Positions 36,119 to 44,530 of a stretch of 64,000 nt of DNA are shown here, one piece after another. Each line of letters begins with the position of its first letter. The stretch's first letter is position 1. The notes under the pieces are model-generated. The model saw only the letters and a program-made list of their open reading frames with translations. It was not told the origin of the DNA and ran no database searches. Source of the DNA: an uncultured Saprospiraceae bacterium. Lineage in GTDB: Bacteria; Bacteroidota; Bacteroidia; Chitinophagales; Saprospiraceae. The stretch lies in assembly GCA_937926205.1 (NCBI GenBank), contig CALEYL010000008.1, positions 62,001-126,000 on the forward strand, given 5' to 3'. The position numbers and the translations under genes are program-made.

Positions 36119-36706
36119 TTAGAACTTAACACTATTAAAAAGCTTACTGAAATTTGTCGGGTCGATGCTTAAATAGGAAGCAATGTATTTATTAGGTACA
36201 AGCTGTAATAAATGCGGACTGCGTTGGCAGAAAGTTTTATAACGTTCTTCAATAGTCATACTGTGAAGCTCAATATGCCGGTTAATGATGCCCGCCAGGA
36301 CTGCTTCGGTCATTCGTCTGAATAGTCGTTCTATTTGTTGCGATTTGTCAAATAACACTTGAAGTTCATCAAAAGTAATGTACTCAAATTCGCTGTCGGT
36401 AAGGCAAGTCAAAAAGTATTTCGAAGGAATTTGAAACGAAAACGATTCGGGAATTGCACACAAACCTGGCGGGTATGTAAATGCAATAACGTGTATTTTG
36501 TTTTCTGTGTCAAAATATGACATTTGAACGCCACTTTTCACAAGATATAGTTCTTGTTGTATTTGCCCTGGAACTGTAATAAAATCACCCTTTTTAAATA
36601 CTTTGGTTTTCAAATTTTCAGTTAGCAAGTTGTAATCATCCGTGCCAATGTCGTGAAAAAGTTTGAAATATTCCTGTCGTTTCATTGTTACGTTATGTTT
36701 TGTCAT
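36119..36706 (-). CDS. Crp/Fnr-family transcriptional regulator
   Basis: A 195-residue regulator with an N-terminal cyclic-nucleotide-binding-type beta roll (KVFKKGDFITVPGQIQQELY, LVKSGVQMSYF) and a C-terminal helix-turn-helix (YKTFCQRSPHLLQLVPNKYIASYL; DPTNFSKLFNSVKF). The GxxGE/RS phosphate-binding signature of true cAMP receptors is not evident, so the ligand is unknown. Start may be 36706 or the ATG at 36685. It lies 76 bp upstream of the haloalkane-dehalogenase-like gene and probably controls it; an F1 element begins 8 bp before its start codon. Confidence 0.87.
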   Translation of the reverse strand: MTKHNVTMKRQEYFKLFHDIGTDDYNLLTENLKTKVFKKGDFITVPGQIQQELYLVKSGVQMSYFDTENKIHVIAFTYPPGLCAIPESFSFQIPSKYFLTCLTDSEFEYITFDELQVLFDKSQQIERLFRRMTEAVLAGIINRHIELHSMTIEERYKTFCQRSPHLLQLVPNKYIASYLSIDPTNFSKLFNSVKF

Positions 36707-36714
36707 AAAATCAC

Positions 36715-36833
36715 AGCTAATGGTTCGGAGAGTGCGATAGCGGGGAGTTTAGCACTAAAGAACCGAATTTACACCTTGCACTAAAGTGGCTGCGAAGCAC
36801 TTCACCCCGCCTGACGCAAAACCGCTGTTAGCA
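36715..36833 (-). repeat. F1 attC-like element d (119 bp)
   Basis: Left end AGCTAATGGTTCGGAG then AGTGCGATAGCGGGG; centre GTTTAGCACTAAAG and TGCGAAGCACTTCACC; right end CCCCGCCTGACGCAAAACCG followed by CTGTTAGCA. Reading the minus strand it starts TGCTAAC and ends ATTAGCT, 8 bp before the Crp-type start codon. The middle shares long words with elements a, c and g. Confidence 0.68.
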
Positions 36834-36976
36834 GCGGGCGTTCTTGTCCACCGTGTCTGTAAGATATTGTCGTTGTTGAGTTTTACTGTCTTTGGCATCT
36901 TGGTCAGTGCGGTTAAGCCTTTTTTATTTTTGAAGTAGGTGAAGAATTTTCTAATTTAATTTTGTCAGGGTGGGAA

Positions 36977-37045
36977 AGGTGTAAGCTCTTTTGCAAGCTT
37001 TGCCTTGTATGTTGGCTTGTGCGGCTTGCAAATGTGCTTACACCT
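36977..37045. repeat. 69-bp two-step palindrome after the multicopper oxidase gene
   Basis: AGGTGTAAGC (36977-36986) pairs perfectly with GCTTACACCT (37036-37045); after a 4-base mismatch TTGCAAGC pairs with GCTTGCAA; the loop is 25 bases. It ends 10 bp from the stop codon of the oxidase gene at 37055. The two-arm design with a central bulge is like an attC site, but it lacks the AAC/GTT boxes; it may simply be a terminator. The rest of 36834-37054 holds no gene. Confidence 0.6.
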
Positions 37046-37054
37046 GTGCGTGGC

Positions 37055-39247
37055 TTAATAGGTAAATGTCAAACCTGCTCCGAATCCCATGTCGCTGTCA
37101 TAGTGTGTAGAAGCTGAAATGTATTTGCTTAGGATGTATCTTGCGCCAACACTATATTCAAGGTCGGTGTTGAACATGCCCCAAAGTCTGAGTCGCTTGG
37201 TGATGGGAATATCGTCTCTTGAAATTTGCAATCTCACATACCCTGTATGGTCAACTCTGAGGTCTGTAACAATGAAAAAAGGCATCGTGTATTGCAAACC
37301 TAAACAAGCAACACCTCTGTCATTTTTTGTGCTTGATTGTTGGAAAATGTTTTTCTCTCCCTGATGACCTTCTCTGTATCGCCAGTCCCACCCGGTATAA
37401 ATTAAGAGAAACTGGTTTTTATCAAGATACCGCCCTATGTGACTTTCTGTTTCAAATCCTGTTTGTTTGTTAAACCCCAGCCGCCATTCAACATCAAATT
37501 TCCAACGGGTGTTCATTAATGAAACTTCACCATCGCTGCCATTTGTTTCTAAGCCAACTTCTGCACCTAAATAAAACCGTCTGTCATCGGCATATACTTT
37601 TCTCAATGCCTTTTTCGGATTAGGAATTTGAGGATTAGGCGGAGAGTTTTCATATGTAAAAATTCTACCCATACCTGCCATCATATGATATAGGATGTGG
37701 CAATGAAAATACCAGTCACCATATTCTTCTGATGCATTAAATTCAATAGTATCAGTTTCCATCGGCATAATGTCGAGCACGTTTTTCAAAGGTGCATATT
37801 CACCTTGTCCGTTTACGATGCGAAAAAAGTGTCCGTGTAAATGCATGGGGTGTCGCATCATGGAGTTATTGGCAACGATTATTCGAATGTTTTCTCCTGC
37901 CTTGATTTTTATTTTATCACTCTCGGAAATAGTTTTCTTATTCACTGTCCAAACATATCTGTTCATGTTTCCTGTTAGTTCAAAGTGTAATTCTCTAAAA
38001 GGGACATCTGGTAATGTTGTTTTTACAGGTGATTTGAGCATGGAGTAATTGAGTGTTACCGGCATTTCCATTTCTTGCTCATGATGCTGATGTTGTTCTG
38101 GTTTTTTCTTCTTTCTTTTCGACTTATCGTCACCGGAAATTTCAGGATACATTACCACATTCATATCCATTTGCTGTAAACTCATATTCATGCCCATATC
38201 TTTCATGTTGCCGCCAACAGTCATCATATCATTCATCATCTGCATACCTTCAAAATATTTTAATCGCATCAAGGGTTTTTGTTCAACTCTATTTCCTTTT
38301 CCCAAAGCAAGAACCGCATAGCCAATCCGGTCTTCTGACGTTGCCATCAGTTCATAGGAAGTGTTTTCTTCAGGAATTGTTACCAGCACATCATATATCT
38401 CAGAAACGCCAATCATCAATCTATCTACCGCTACAGGCTCCACATCCATTCCGTCAGATGCCACTACAATTATTTTTCCACCTGAATAATTCAACCAGAA
38501 ATAAGTAGATGAACTCCCATTGATTACCCTAAGCCGAATGGTATCGCCTGCCTGATAATTTTTCTTTTCCTGATATTGCATTCCATTTACCAAAAAGCGT
38601 TCATAATACACATCACTAACATCCATAGCGTGCATACGTTTCCACTCATTGGTGAGTTTGGTTTTAAAATATCCATCTCGGATTGCTTCCCCGTAACTTT
38701 GAACGGCATTTTTCTTTATCATATACCAGTCGGTGGCATAATGCAGGGAGCGTTCAATCTGATGAGGGTTTTCATCGCTCCAGTCACTTAGCAACACGAC
38801 CTCCTCATGTTTGGGTTTCTTTTTCCTTTCGTGAATAACAATAGCCCCATACATGCCGACTTGCTCCTGTAACATAGTGTGTGAATGATACCAATATGTT
38901 CCGCTTTGTCTAATTACAAATTTGTAAACATGAGTGCTGTGTGATTTGATAGGAGCAGTCGTCAAATATGGAACTCCATCCTGTTCATTTGGCAGTAATA
39001 ATCCATGCCAGTGAATGGAAGTTTCGTGGTGGTGCATTTTGTTGTGAACATGAATTTCAGCGGTATCACCTTCCGTAAAATACAATGTTGGCATTGGTAT
39101 TTGTCCGTTTACAGCAATTGCTTTTCGCTCTTTTCCGGTATAATTAACAATTGTATCGGTTACAAATAAATCATAACTTATCAACTGTTGCGCTTGAGCC
39201 AATATTACGAAGCTGATAATCAATATGGAAAGAATGTAACGTTTCAT
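37055..39247 (-). CDS. Multicopper oxidase with C-terminal CopB-like barrel domain
   Basis: A 730-residue exported protein. Signal peptide (to about residue 19), then three cupredoxin domains of a CopA/laccase-type multicopper oxidase: HWHGLLLPNEQDG, YWYHSHTMLQEQVGMYG, HPMHLHGHFFRI and DWYFHCHILYHMMAGMGRIF supply the type 1, 2 and 3 copper ligands. A Met/His-rich insertion (about residues 340-395) is the sort that binds Cu(I). The last 175 residues, from RRFYLGAEVGLETN to the C-terminal GAGLTFTY, look like the outer-membrane beta-barrel protein CopB, so oxidase and CopB appear fused. The probable job is periplasmic oxidation and sequestration of Cu(I). Confidence 0.88.
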   Translation of the reverse strand: MKRYILSILIISFVILAQAQQLISYDLFVTDTIVNYTGKERKAIAVNGQIPMPTLYFTEGDTAEIHVHNKMHHHETSIHWHGLLLPNEQDGVPYLTTAPIKSHSTHVYKFVIRQSGTYWYHSHTMLQEQVGMYGAIVIHERKKKPKHEEVVLLSDWSDENPHQIERSLHYATDWYMIKKNAVQSYGEAIRDGYFKTKLTNEWKRMHAMDVSDVYYERFLVNGMQYQEKKNYQAGDTIRLRVINGSSSTYFWLNYSGGKIIVVASDGMDVEPVAVDRLMIGVSEIYDVLVTIPEENTSYELMATSEDRIGYAVLALGKGNRVEQKPLMRLKYFEGMQMMNDMMTVGGNMKDMGMNMSLQQMDMNVVMYPEISGDDKSKRKKKKPEQHQHHEQEMEMPVTLNYSMLKSPVKTTLPDVPFRELHFELTGNMNRYVWTVNKKTISESDKIKIKAGENIRIIVANNSMMRHPMHLHGHFFRIVNGQGEYAPLKNVLDIMPMETDTIEFNASEEYGDWYFHCHILYHMMAGMGRIFTYENSPPNPQIPNPKKALRKVYADDRRFYLGAEVGLETNGSDGEVSLMNTRWKFDVEWRLGFNKQTGFETESHIGRYLDKNQFLLIYTGWDWRYREGHQGEKNIFQQSSTKNDRGVACLGLQYTMPFFIVTDLRVDHTGYVRLQISRDDIPITKRLRLWGMFNTDLEYSVGARYILSKYISASTHYDSDMGFGAGLTFTY

Positions 39248-39696
39248 CTTACTTCATTTTTTTTATCCGACACTTTTCCACAAGTCAGCATCTTTGAGCC
39301 GTAATAGGGATTTTTAATCGCTTCCTCTTTACTCAACCAATACATTTTTTTCATAGGGCAGTATTGATAATAAACTGCTTCTTTTATTTCGCTGTTGTTT
39401 TTTACCATCTGCCACATGGTTATAGAAACATCCGCAAACGCTACCCGCTGTTTTTCCAGGTCGGTTACTTTAACCATTTTCTGAACGGCTTTTAACAAAC
39501 GCTCCTTCTCTTTGAAAAAGTCGGTTGTTTCAATTGCCTTTTGAAGCGAAACAGTATGCTCGTTTGCAACTTTGTTATCCGATTTAATGAGTGCATCTTT
39601 TACTTTGAGATACTGATTCAGAATGGATTCGGAGTTTTGAGAAGATGCTGTTACACTCATCAGCGAAACAGCTAACAGTACAATAAGAGTTTTCAT
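39244..39696 (-). CDS. DUF3347-domain exported protein
   Basis: A 150-residue exported protein with signal peptide (MKTLIVLLAVSLMSVTASSQ). The body is helical, and the end YYQYCPMKKMYWLSKEEAIK followed by NPYYGSKMLTCGK is the signature of DUF3347, which often accompanies copper efflux systems in Bacteroidota; the Cys/Met pairs may bind copper. Its end overlaps the start of the multicopper oxidase gene by 4 bases, showing cotranslation. Confidence 0.85.
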   Translation of the reverse strand: MKTLIVLLAVSLMSVTASSQNSESILNQYLKVKDALIKSDNKVANEHTVSLQKAIETTDFFKEKERLLKAVQKMVKVTDLEKQRVAFADVSITMWQMVKNNSEIKEAVYYQYCPMKKMYWLSKEEAIKNPYYGSKMLTCGKVSDKKNEVR

Positions 39697-39707
39697 TTTC
39701 TTTTAAT

Positions 39708-40151
39708 TTATGAGTTAATTAATTCAATTTTAAATCCAGCATCTTTCACTCTATCCATAACTTCCTGTTTTGAAATACCGATAGAGTGAACAGAAAGTAT
39801 TTTCTCCTTGCTGTTGGTATTCACATCCCAATGACAAATACCTTCGGCAGCGTTCAATGCAGGCGAAATTTTCGCAATACAATTATCGCAATTGATGTTG
39901 GTTCTAAACTGATAGGTTTCGCCATCTGCATCAGATTGAGAAATAGATTCCACCTGCTGAATATTGTATCCGGCTTTTTCAATTGCATTTATTGCCTCAT
40001 TTTGTTGCAAGTCATTTTCAACTGAAATGGAGGCAACTCCTGGTTCAAGGTTGTTGATGGTTAGGCCATCAATCGATTTCAGGGCATTGCTTACACGCAT
40101 CTGGCAGTGTGAGCTTTGCATGTTCGGAATTTGAATTTTTAAAGATTTCAT
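39708..40151 (-). CDS. Two-domain heavy-metal-associated (HMA) protein
   Basis: A 147-residue cytoplasmic protein made of two ferredoxin-like HMA domains. The first (residues 1-65) begins IPNMQSSHCQMRVSNALKSI and has only one Cys of the usual CxxC; the second (about 75-145) has RTNINCDNCIAKISPAL, a complete CDNC copper site. It probably works as a copper chaperone feeding the CopA ATPase encoded upstream. 11 bp separate it from the DUF3347 gene. Confidence 0.88.
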   Translation of the reverse strand: MKSLKIQIPNMQSSHCQMRVSNALKSIDGLTINNLEPGVASISVENDLQQNEAINAIEKAGYNIQQVESISQSDADGETYQFRTNINCDNCIAKISPALNAAEGICHWDVNTNSKEKILSVHSIGISKQEVMDRVKDAGFKIELINS

Positions 40152-40174
40152 TTAAACAAAATTTATAAGGTTTT

Positions 40175-40936
40175 TTAAATTGTGATTACCAAACGTTTGA
40201 TGGATATTTTTCCTTTACTGTCGATGAACTGAAGCATATAAACACCGGGGTGCAACAATTCAATTTCATTTAATCCAGCCATCAAGTTGTATGATTGAAT
40301 ATAGTTACCGGTTGTGTTGAATACTTTTAACTGACACTCGTTATCAATTAATAAATTCACTCTTCCTGGTGAGGGGTTCGGAAATACATTAATGGTAATG
40401 GAGTTGTCTGCTTCGTCGACAGGAGTTGAAAAACTGAAATTGGCAAAAATGTGGACATCCGCTTCTGCAATAAAAGAATACTCAGAATCATAGCTGGCTA
40501 TAATTCCATTTATCGTCCAATTGTTAAAAGTAAAACCTGTGTTATGTAAGGCAAGAAGGTTGACCGTATCACCTTCTTCATAAATGCCCTGTCCGGCAGT
40601 TGTTCCTGCGTTTTCAGGAAACACAGAAGTGCTAATGGTAAATTCCTGGGCAGTTTCAATGAAGTTGGCGTTCAGGGTCATGTCTGCCGTTATCGGAAAC
40701 GATATTGTTGAATTTGTGTCTAGAATGATTCCAACATGTGTCCAGTTTCTAAACTTGTAACCAATGTTTGAAACAGCCGTAAGCGTTACAGTATCACCAC
40801 TTTGATATAATCCGATTCCGGTCACATAACCTGCGTTCGCTGGATTACTCAAGGCATTGACGTTGAATGTAGCAGGTTGTGCAATAGCTGATAAATTCAT
40901 CAGAATGCTTAGTGTTATGAGAAGATTCTTTTTCAT
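40175..40936 (-). CDS. Secreted InlB-repeat protein with T9SS sorting domain
   Basis: A 253-residue secreted protein: signal peptide (to about residue 19, LSAIAQ), two InlB/Listeria-Bacteroides-type repeats (GYVTGIGLYQSGDTVTLTAV ... KFRNWT, and GTTAGQGIYEEGDTVNLLAL ... FNNWT), then a type A T9SS tail (INVFPNPSPGRVNLL ... GVYMLQF). It contains no metal-binding motif, so its place inside a copper operon is unexplained. The intergenic region before it carries the same motif as the one before copA. Confidence 0.82.
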   Translation of the reverse strand: MKKNLLITLSILMNLSAIAQPATFNVNALSNPANAGYVTGIGLYQSGDTVTLTAVSNIGYKFRNWTHVGIILDTNSTISFPITADMTLNANFIETAQEFTISTSVFPENAGTTAGQGIYEEGDTVNLLALHNTGFTFNNWTINGIIASYDSEYSFIAEADVHIFANFSFSTPVDEADNSITINVFPNPSPGRVNLLIDNECQLKVFNTTGNYIQSYNLMAGLNEIELLHPGVYMLQFIDSKGKISIKRLVITI

Positions 40937-40953
40937 TTTTTTTAAATTTTATG

Positions 40954-40989
40954 ATGCAAAGTTGGCTACATTAGCAGCCTAAACCGTTA
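40954..40989 (-). promoter_or_regulatory. Copper-cluster promoter motif, copy 1
   Basis: On the plus strand ATGCAAAGTTGGC (40954-40966), 18 bp, CGTTA (40985-40989), upstream of the InlB-repeat gene. The same words with exactly the same spacing occur before copA at 43460-43495. On the coding strand this is TAACG-N18-GCCAAYTTTGCAT, resembling a -33/-7 arrangement, and could be the target of the HMA-AraC regulator. Confidence 0.6.
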
Positions 40990-41022
40990 CATCTTTTTTC
41001 GAATAATTTATAGGATTTTCGA

Positions 41023-43440
41023 TTAGGCATTTTTCCACTTCAACCGCAAGCTGTTGCCTACTACGCTCACGCTGCTAAGTGCCATTGCCGCACCTGCAAT
41101 CATAGGGTTAAGCAGGAAGCCCGTGAACGGATATAATATACCTGCGGCAATTGGAATACCGATGATATTGTAAATAAATGCCCAAAATAAATTCTGGCGA
41201 ATTGTGGCAACTGTTTGTTTGGAAAGTGTAATTGCCATTGGAATTTTATTCAGGTCAGATGATATAATGGTCATTTTTGCAACATCCATCGCTATATCAC
41301 TTCCCTTGCCCATTGCAATACTCACGTCAGCTTGCGCCAATGCGGTGCTGTCGTTAATACCATCGCCAACCATTGCAACAGTTTTCCCATTTGCTTGCAG
41401 GTTTTTAATAAAATGCGCTTTCTGCTGTGGTAGCACCTCGGCTTTATAATGTGTAATGCCGGTTTGTTCTGCAATGGCTTTAGCAGTTGCCTCGTTATCT
41501 CCCGTTAGCATATATACCTCTATACCTAACTGATGCAGATGTTGAATAGCTTCAACAGAGGTTGATTTTATTTTGTCTGATATAGCTAAAACTGCCAAAG
41601 CATTTGTGTGATCAGAAAACCAAATGACTGTTTTGGAAGCATCACTCCATAATTTAGCTTTCTCCAAAAGTGATTCTGAAATTTCAATAGAATTTTCACT
41701 CAACAGCTTTTTGTTTCCAATGAAATAAGTTTTCTCTGAAACAATTGCTTTTGCTCCTTTTCCGGTAATGCTTTGAAAATCAGAAACAGCTATGGAATCA
41801 AGGTTATCAAAATGGTTGACAACTGCTTCCGCTAAAGGATGTTCCGATTGCTTCTCAATGCTGAACAAAATTTGCTTGGTAGAATCATTATTGTCCAACC
41901 AAGTAACATCTGTTACAATCGGTTTGCCTTCGGTGATGGTTCCTGTTTTGTCCAGGACAATGGCATTGATATTTTTTGCCAACTCCAAGCTCTCGGCATC
42001 TTTAATAAGAATCCCGTTTTCTGCTCCTTTGCCAACGCCCACCATAATTGCGGTGGGAGTTGCAAGCCCGAGTGCACAAGGACAGGCAATTACCAATACA
42101 GTTACTAATGCCATTAACCCTTGCGTGAAACCATTGTCGCCACCTAGCAACCACCATGCGAAAAAAGAGAGGATAGCAATTATTATAACCACAGGCACAA
42201 ATATTCCTGCAATCTTGTCCACCAATTTTTGCACCGGAGCTTTGCTGCCCTGGGCATCCTGAACCATGCGAATAATTTGTGCGAGCATGGTTTCGCTGCC
42301 TACTTTTACTGCACGAAACTGAAAACTTCCTTTTTGATTGATAGTCCCTGCAAATACTTTCTCACCTTCCTGTTTCATTAATGGAACAGGTTCTCCACTT
42401 AACATACTTTCGTCCACATAAGAATTACCACTTGTTACAATTCCATCTACTGCTATTTTTTCTCCCGGCTTTACAAGTATGATATCACCAACATTTACCT
42501 TTTCAATCGGTATTTCCATTTCATGACCACCGGAGTGAATTACAATTACAGTTTTGGGCTGCAAACCCATCAGTTTTTTAATAGCAGATGACGTGTTGCC
42601 TTTAGCTTTTTCTTCTAGTAGTTTCCCTAATAAAATGAATGCTACTACTACTGCTGCCGCTTCAAAATATACATGTCCATGCAGCCCTCGTTCATGCCAA
42701 AAGTGCGGAAATAGTGTGTTAAATACGCTAAACAGATACGCAACGCCTGTACTCAATGCTACAAGTGTATCCATATTGGCGGAGCGATGCTTTGCCTGTT
42801 TCCATGCGTTAATGAAGAAGTCTTTGCCGAACCAAAGAATAACAGGAGTTGAAAGCAACCACATGATTTCATTAGCATAAGGAATGTCCATAAAAAACAT
42901 TCCAATGATTACCACAGGAATGGCAAGAATAGAGGCAAAAAAGGTTTTCCCTTTTAGCTCGTTAAACTTTTTCTCATGCAATGCTTCAAGCGTTTCTGAC
43001 TCTTTTGCATCGTTTTCAATCAACAGGTCATAACCAATAGATTGAACCGCTTTGCGCAAGTCGTCCGGCTGAATCATGTTTGGAAGATACTCAACCGCCA
43101 CGGTGGCAGTAGCAAAATTCACGGCGGCATTAACAACTCCATTTTGTGCTTTAATAATGCTCTCTACACTTACTGCACAGGAAGCACAGGTCATTTGTAA
43201 CACCGGAAATGTATTCTTTACCGTTGTTACGCCATAACCTAAATCACCAATGATTTTTACTGCCTCCTGAAGTGTTTCGGTATTGTCAGAAGTTATTACT
43301 GCTCTTCTGTTGTTTAGTTCAACTTTGTGTGATTTTATGCCTTTGACTTGCGTTAAGCCATTGTCCACAATCAGTGCGCAATGTTCGCTTTCTACTCCTT
43401 CTAAAGGAATGTAAAGCGGTGTTTTAATTTCTGTTGCCAT
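41023..43440 (-). CDS. copA: Copper-translocating P1B-type ATPase
   Basis: An 805-residue P1B ATPase exporting Cu(I) from the cytoplasm. Two N-terminal HMA domains: the first (about 8-72) has lost the CxxC (GVESEHCALIV), the second (about 78-140) has MTCASCAVSV. Eight membrane segments follow; the ion path has CPCALGLATPTA. Catalytic motifs: TGE-like LSGEPVP, phosphorylation site DKTGTITEGKP, HP motif SEHPLAEAV, TGDNEATAKAI and GDGINDSTALAQADVSIAMG (ST where AP is common). Copper specificity follows from CPC and the C-terminal MxxSS pattern (AMALSSVSVVGNSLRLK). It is the first structural gene after the regulator. Confidence 0.95.
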   Translation of the reverse strand: MATEIKTPLYIPLEGVESEHCALIVDNGLTQVKGIKSHKVELNNRRAVITSDNTETLQEAVKIIGDLGYGVTTVKNTFPVLQMTCASCAVSVESIIKAQNGVVNAAVNFATATVAVEYLPNMIQPDDLRKAVQSIGYDLLIENDAKESETLEALHEKKFNELKGKTFFASILAIPVVIIGMFFMDIPYANEIMWLLSTPVILWFGKDFFINAWKQAKHRSANMDTLVALSTGVAYLFSVFNTLFPHFWHERGLHGHVYFEAAAVVVAFILLGKLLEEKAKGNTSSAIKKLMGLQPKTVIVIHSGGHEMEIPIEKVNVGDIILVKPGEKIAVDGIVTSGNSYVDESMLSGEPVPLMKQEGEKVFAGTINQKGSFQFRAVKVGSETMLAQIIRMVQDAQGSKAPVQKLVDKIAGIFVPVVIIIAILSFFAWWLLGGDNGFTQGLMALVTVLVIACPCALGLATPTAIMVGVGKGAENGILIKDAESLELAKNINAIVLDKTGTITEGKPIVTDVTWLDNNDSTKQILFSIEKQSEHPLAEAVVNHFDNLDSIAVSDFQSITGKGAKAIVSEKTYFIGNKKLLSENSIEISESLLEKAKLWSDASKTVIWFSDHTNALAVLAISDKIKSTSVEAIQHLHQLGIEVYMLTGDNEATAKAIAEQTGITHYKAEVLPQQKAHFIKNLQANGKTVAMVGDGINDSTALAQADVSIAMGKGSDIAMDVAKMTIISSDLNKIPMAITLSKQTVATIRQNLFWAFIYNIIGIPIAAGILYPFTGFLLNPMIAGAAMALSSVSVVGNSLRLKWKNA

Positions 43441-43459
43441 AATTTTGATTTTAATTACA

Positions 43460-43495
43460 ATGCAAAATTGGCAACAATCGAACGCAGCAGCGTTA
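43460..43495 (-). promoter_or_regulatory. Copper-cluster promoter motif, copy 2
   Basis: ATGCAAAATTGGC (43460-43472), 18 bp, CGTTA (43491-43495) on the plus strand, just upstream of copA and 20 bp from its start codon. It matches the motif at 40954-40989 in sequence and exact spacing, so both genes are probably switched by the same factor. Confidence 0.62.
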
Positions 43496-43513
43496 TACTA
43501 TTTTCTGAAAGAG

Positions 43514-44086
43514 TTATGTGATTTTCAAATCGTCTAAGGGTTTGCGTTTTTCAGTGCGGATGTCTTTGAAATGACTTGGCGTTAGCCCTGTAACCCTTTT
43601 AAATTGTGCGCTTAAATGAGCCACACTCGAATAATTGAGTTTGTAAGCAATTTCACTGAGTGAAAGTTCATCGTAAACGAGCAGTTCTTTCACTCGCTCA
43701 ATTTTCTGTGCAATAAAATATTTCTCTATAGTAGTTCCTTCTACCTCTGAAAAAAGAGTAGTGAGGTATTTATAATCGTTATGTAACTGATCACTCAGAT
43801 AATCTGAAAGATTAGTCTTGAGTTCATTATTATTCTGATGTACCAACTCAACAATTAATGTTTTGATTTTCTCTATTAACCTGCTTTTCTTGTCGTCAAT
43901 AATTGAAAATCCTACTAATTGAAGCGTTTTATCAATCTGTGCCTTTTCCTGAACTGTTAGTTCTTGTTCAAAAGTAATCTCGCCTAAAGAAATATTAGTC
44001 GGTTTGTAACCGAGTTTTTCCAGTTCCGATTTCACAACCATTTTACATCGATTGCACACCATGTTTTTTATGTGGAGTATCATCAT
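43514..44086 (-). CDS. HMA-AraC copper-responsive regulator
   Basis: A 190-residue regulator starting at 44086 (MMILHIKNMVCNRCKMVVKS). Residues 1-65 form an HMA-like domain with the CNRC metal site; the C-terminal 100 residues are an AraC-type double HTH (YFIAQKIERVKELLVYDELS, LSEIAYKLNYSSVAHLSAQF, RVTGLTPSHFK). The longer frame from 44194 has no domain character and is rejected. By architecture it should sense copper through the N-terminal site and control the cluster downstream, beginning with copA 73 bp away; the motif at 43460 and 40954 is its likely binding site. Confidence 0.86.
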   Translation of the reverse strand: MMILHIKNMVCNRCKMVVKSELEKLGYKPTNISLGEITFEQELTVQEKAQIDKTLQLVGFSIIDDKKSRLIEKIKTLIVELVHQNNNELKTNLSDYLSDQLHNDYKYLTTLFSEVEGTTIEKYFIAQKIERVKELLVYDELSLSEIAYKLNYSSVAHLSAQFKRVTGLTPSHFKDIRTEKRKPLDDLKIT

Positions 44087-44383
44087 TGTTGTACTTTGTT
44101 TTGTTGCGCTGACATTAACGGCTCTTTGGATGTTGCCAGAAGGGTTGGCTTGTCGGGTTGAGGCAAAAGCCAATGTGCCGTTTGCGGGAGGCAATAAAAT
44201 TGAATAAAAAAAATATGCCGTGGGGAAAAGAAAAAATACAGAAGCATAGGCAATAAGTGACGGCTTACTAGTTGTCCGTTTGCTGTAACGCTTTTATGTC
44301 TGTGACCACCTGTCATAATTTATTTCTCTTTTCTTGTTTGTCACACGGTCAATGTCTGCTGTGTCGTTTCGTTTTACACTTGC
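44087..44383. other. Gene-free stretch upstream of the copper regulator
   Basis: Contains the 5' region of the regulator gene but no protein-like frame. A weak inverted pair occurs (TAACGGCTCTTTGG near 44118 and CCAATGTGCCGTTTG near 44170), with partial likeness to the F1 elements; too degenerate to call. Confidence 0.35.
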
Positions 44384-44517
44384 TGCTAATGTTTGGCAGC
44401 TTGGCGTTCGTGCGGGATTTCAGGGCACAAAACTGTCACCCCGTACTAAAGTTGATTTGAAAAACTGCACTTGAATTTAAGCACTTCACCCCGAATGACG
44501 CCAAACGGCTGTTATGT
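44384..44517 (-). repeat. F1 attC-like element c (134 bp)
   Basis: Left end TGCTAATGTTTGGCAGC then TTGGCGTTCGTGCGGG; right end CCCCGAATGACGCCAAACGG followed by CTGTTATGT. GTTTGGCxxCTTGGCGTTCG pairs with CGAATGACGCCAAAC. On the minus strand it starts ACATAAC, 13 bp after the stop of the 44531 gene. Confidence 0.7.
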
Positions 44518-44530
44518 GCAGCATTTCTTA

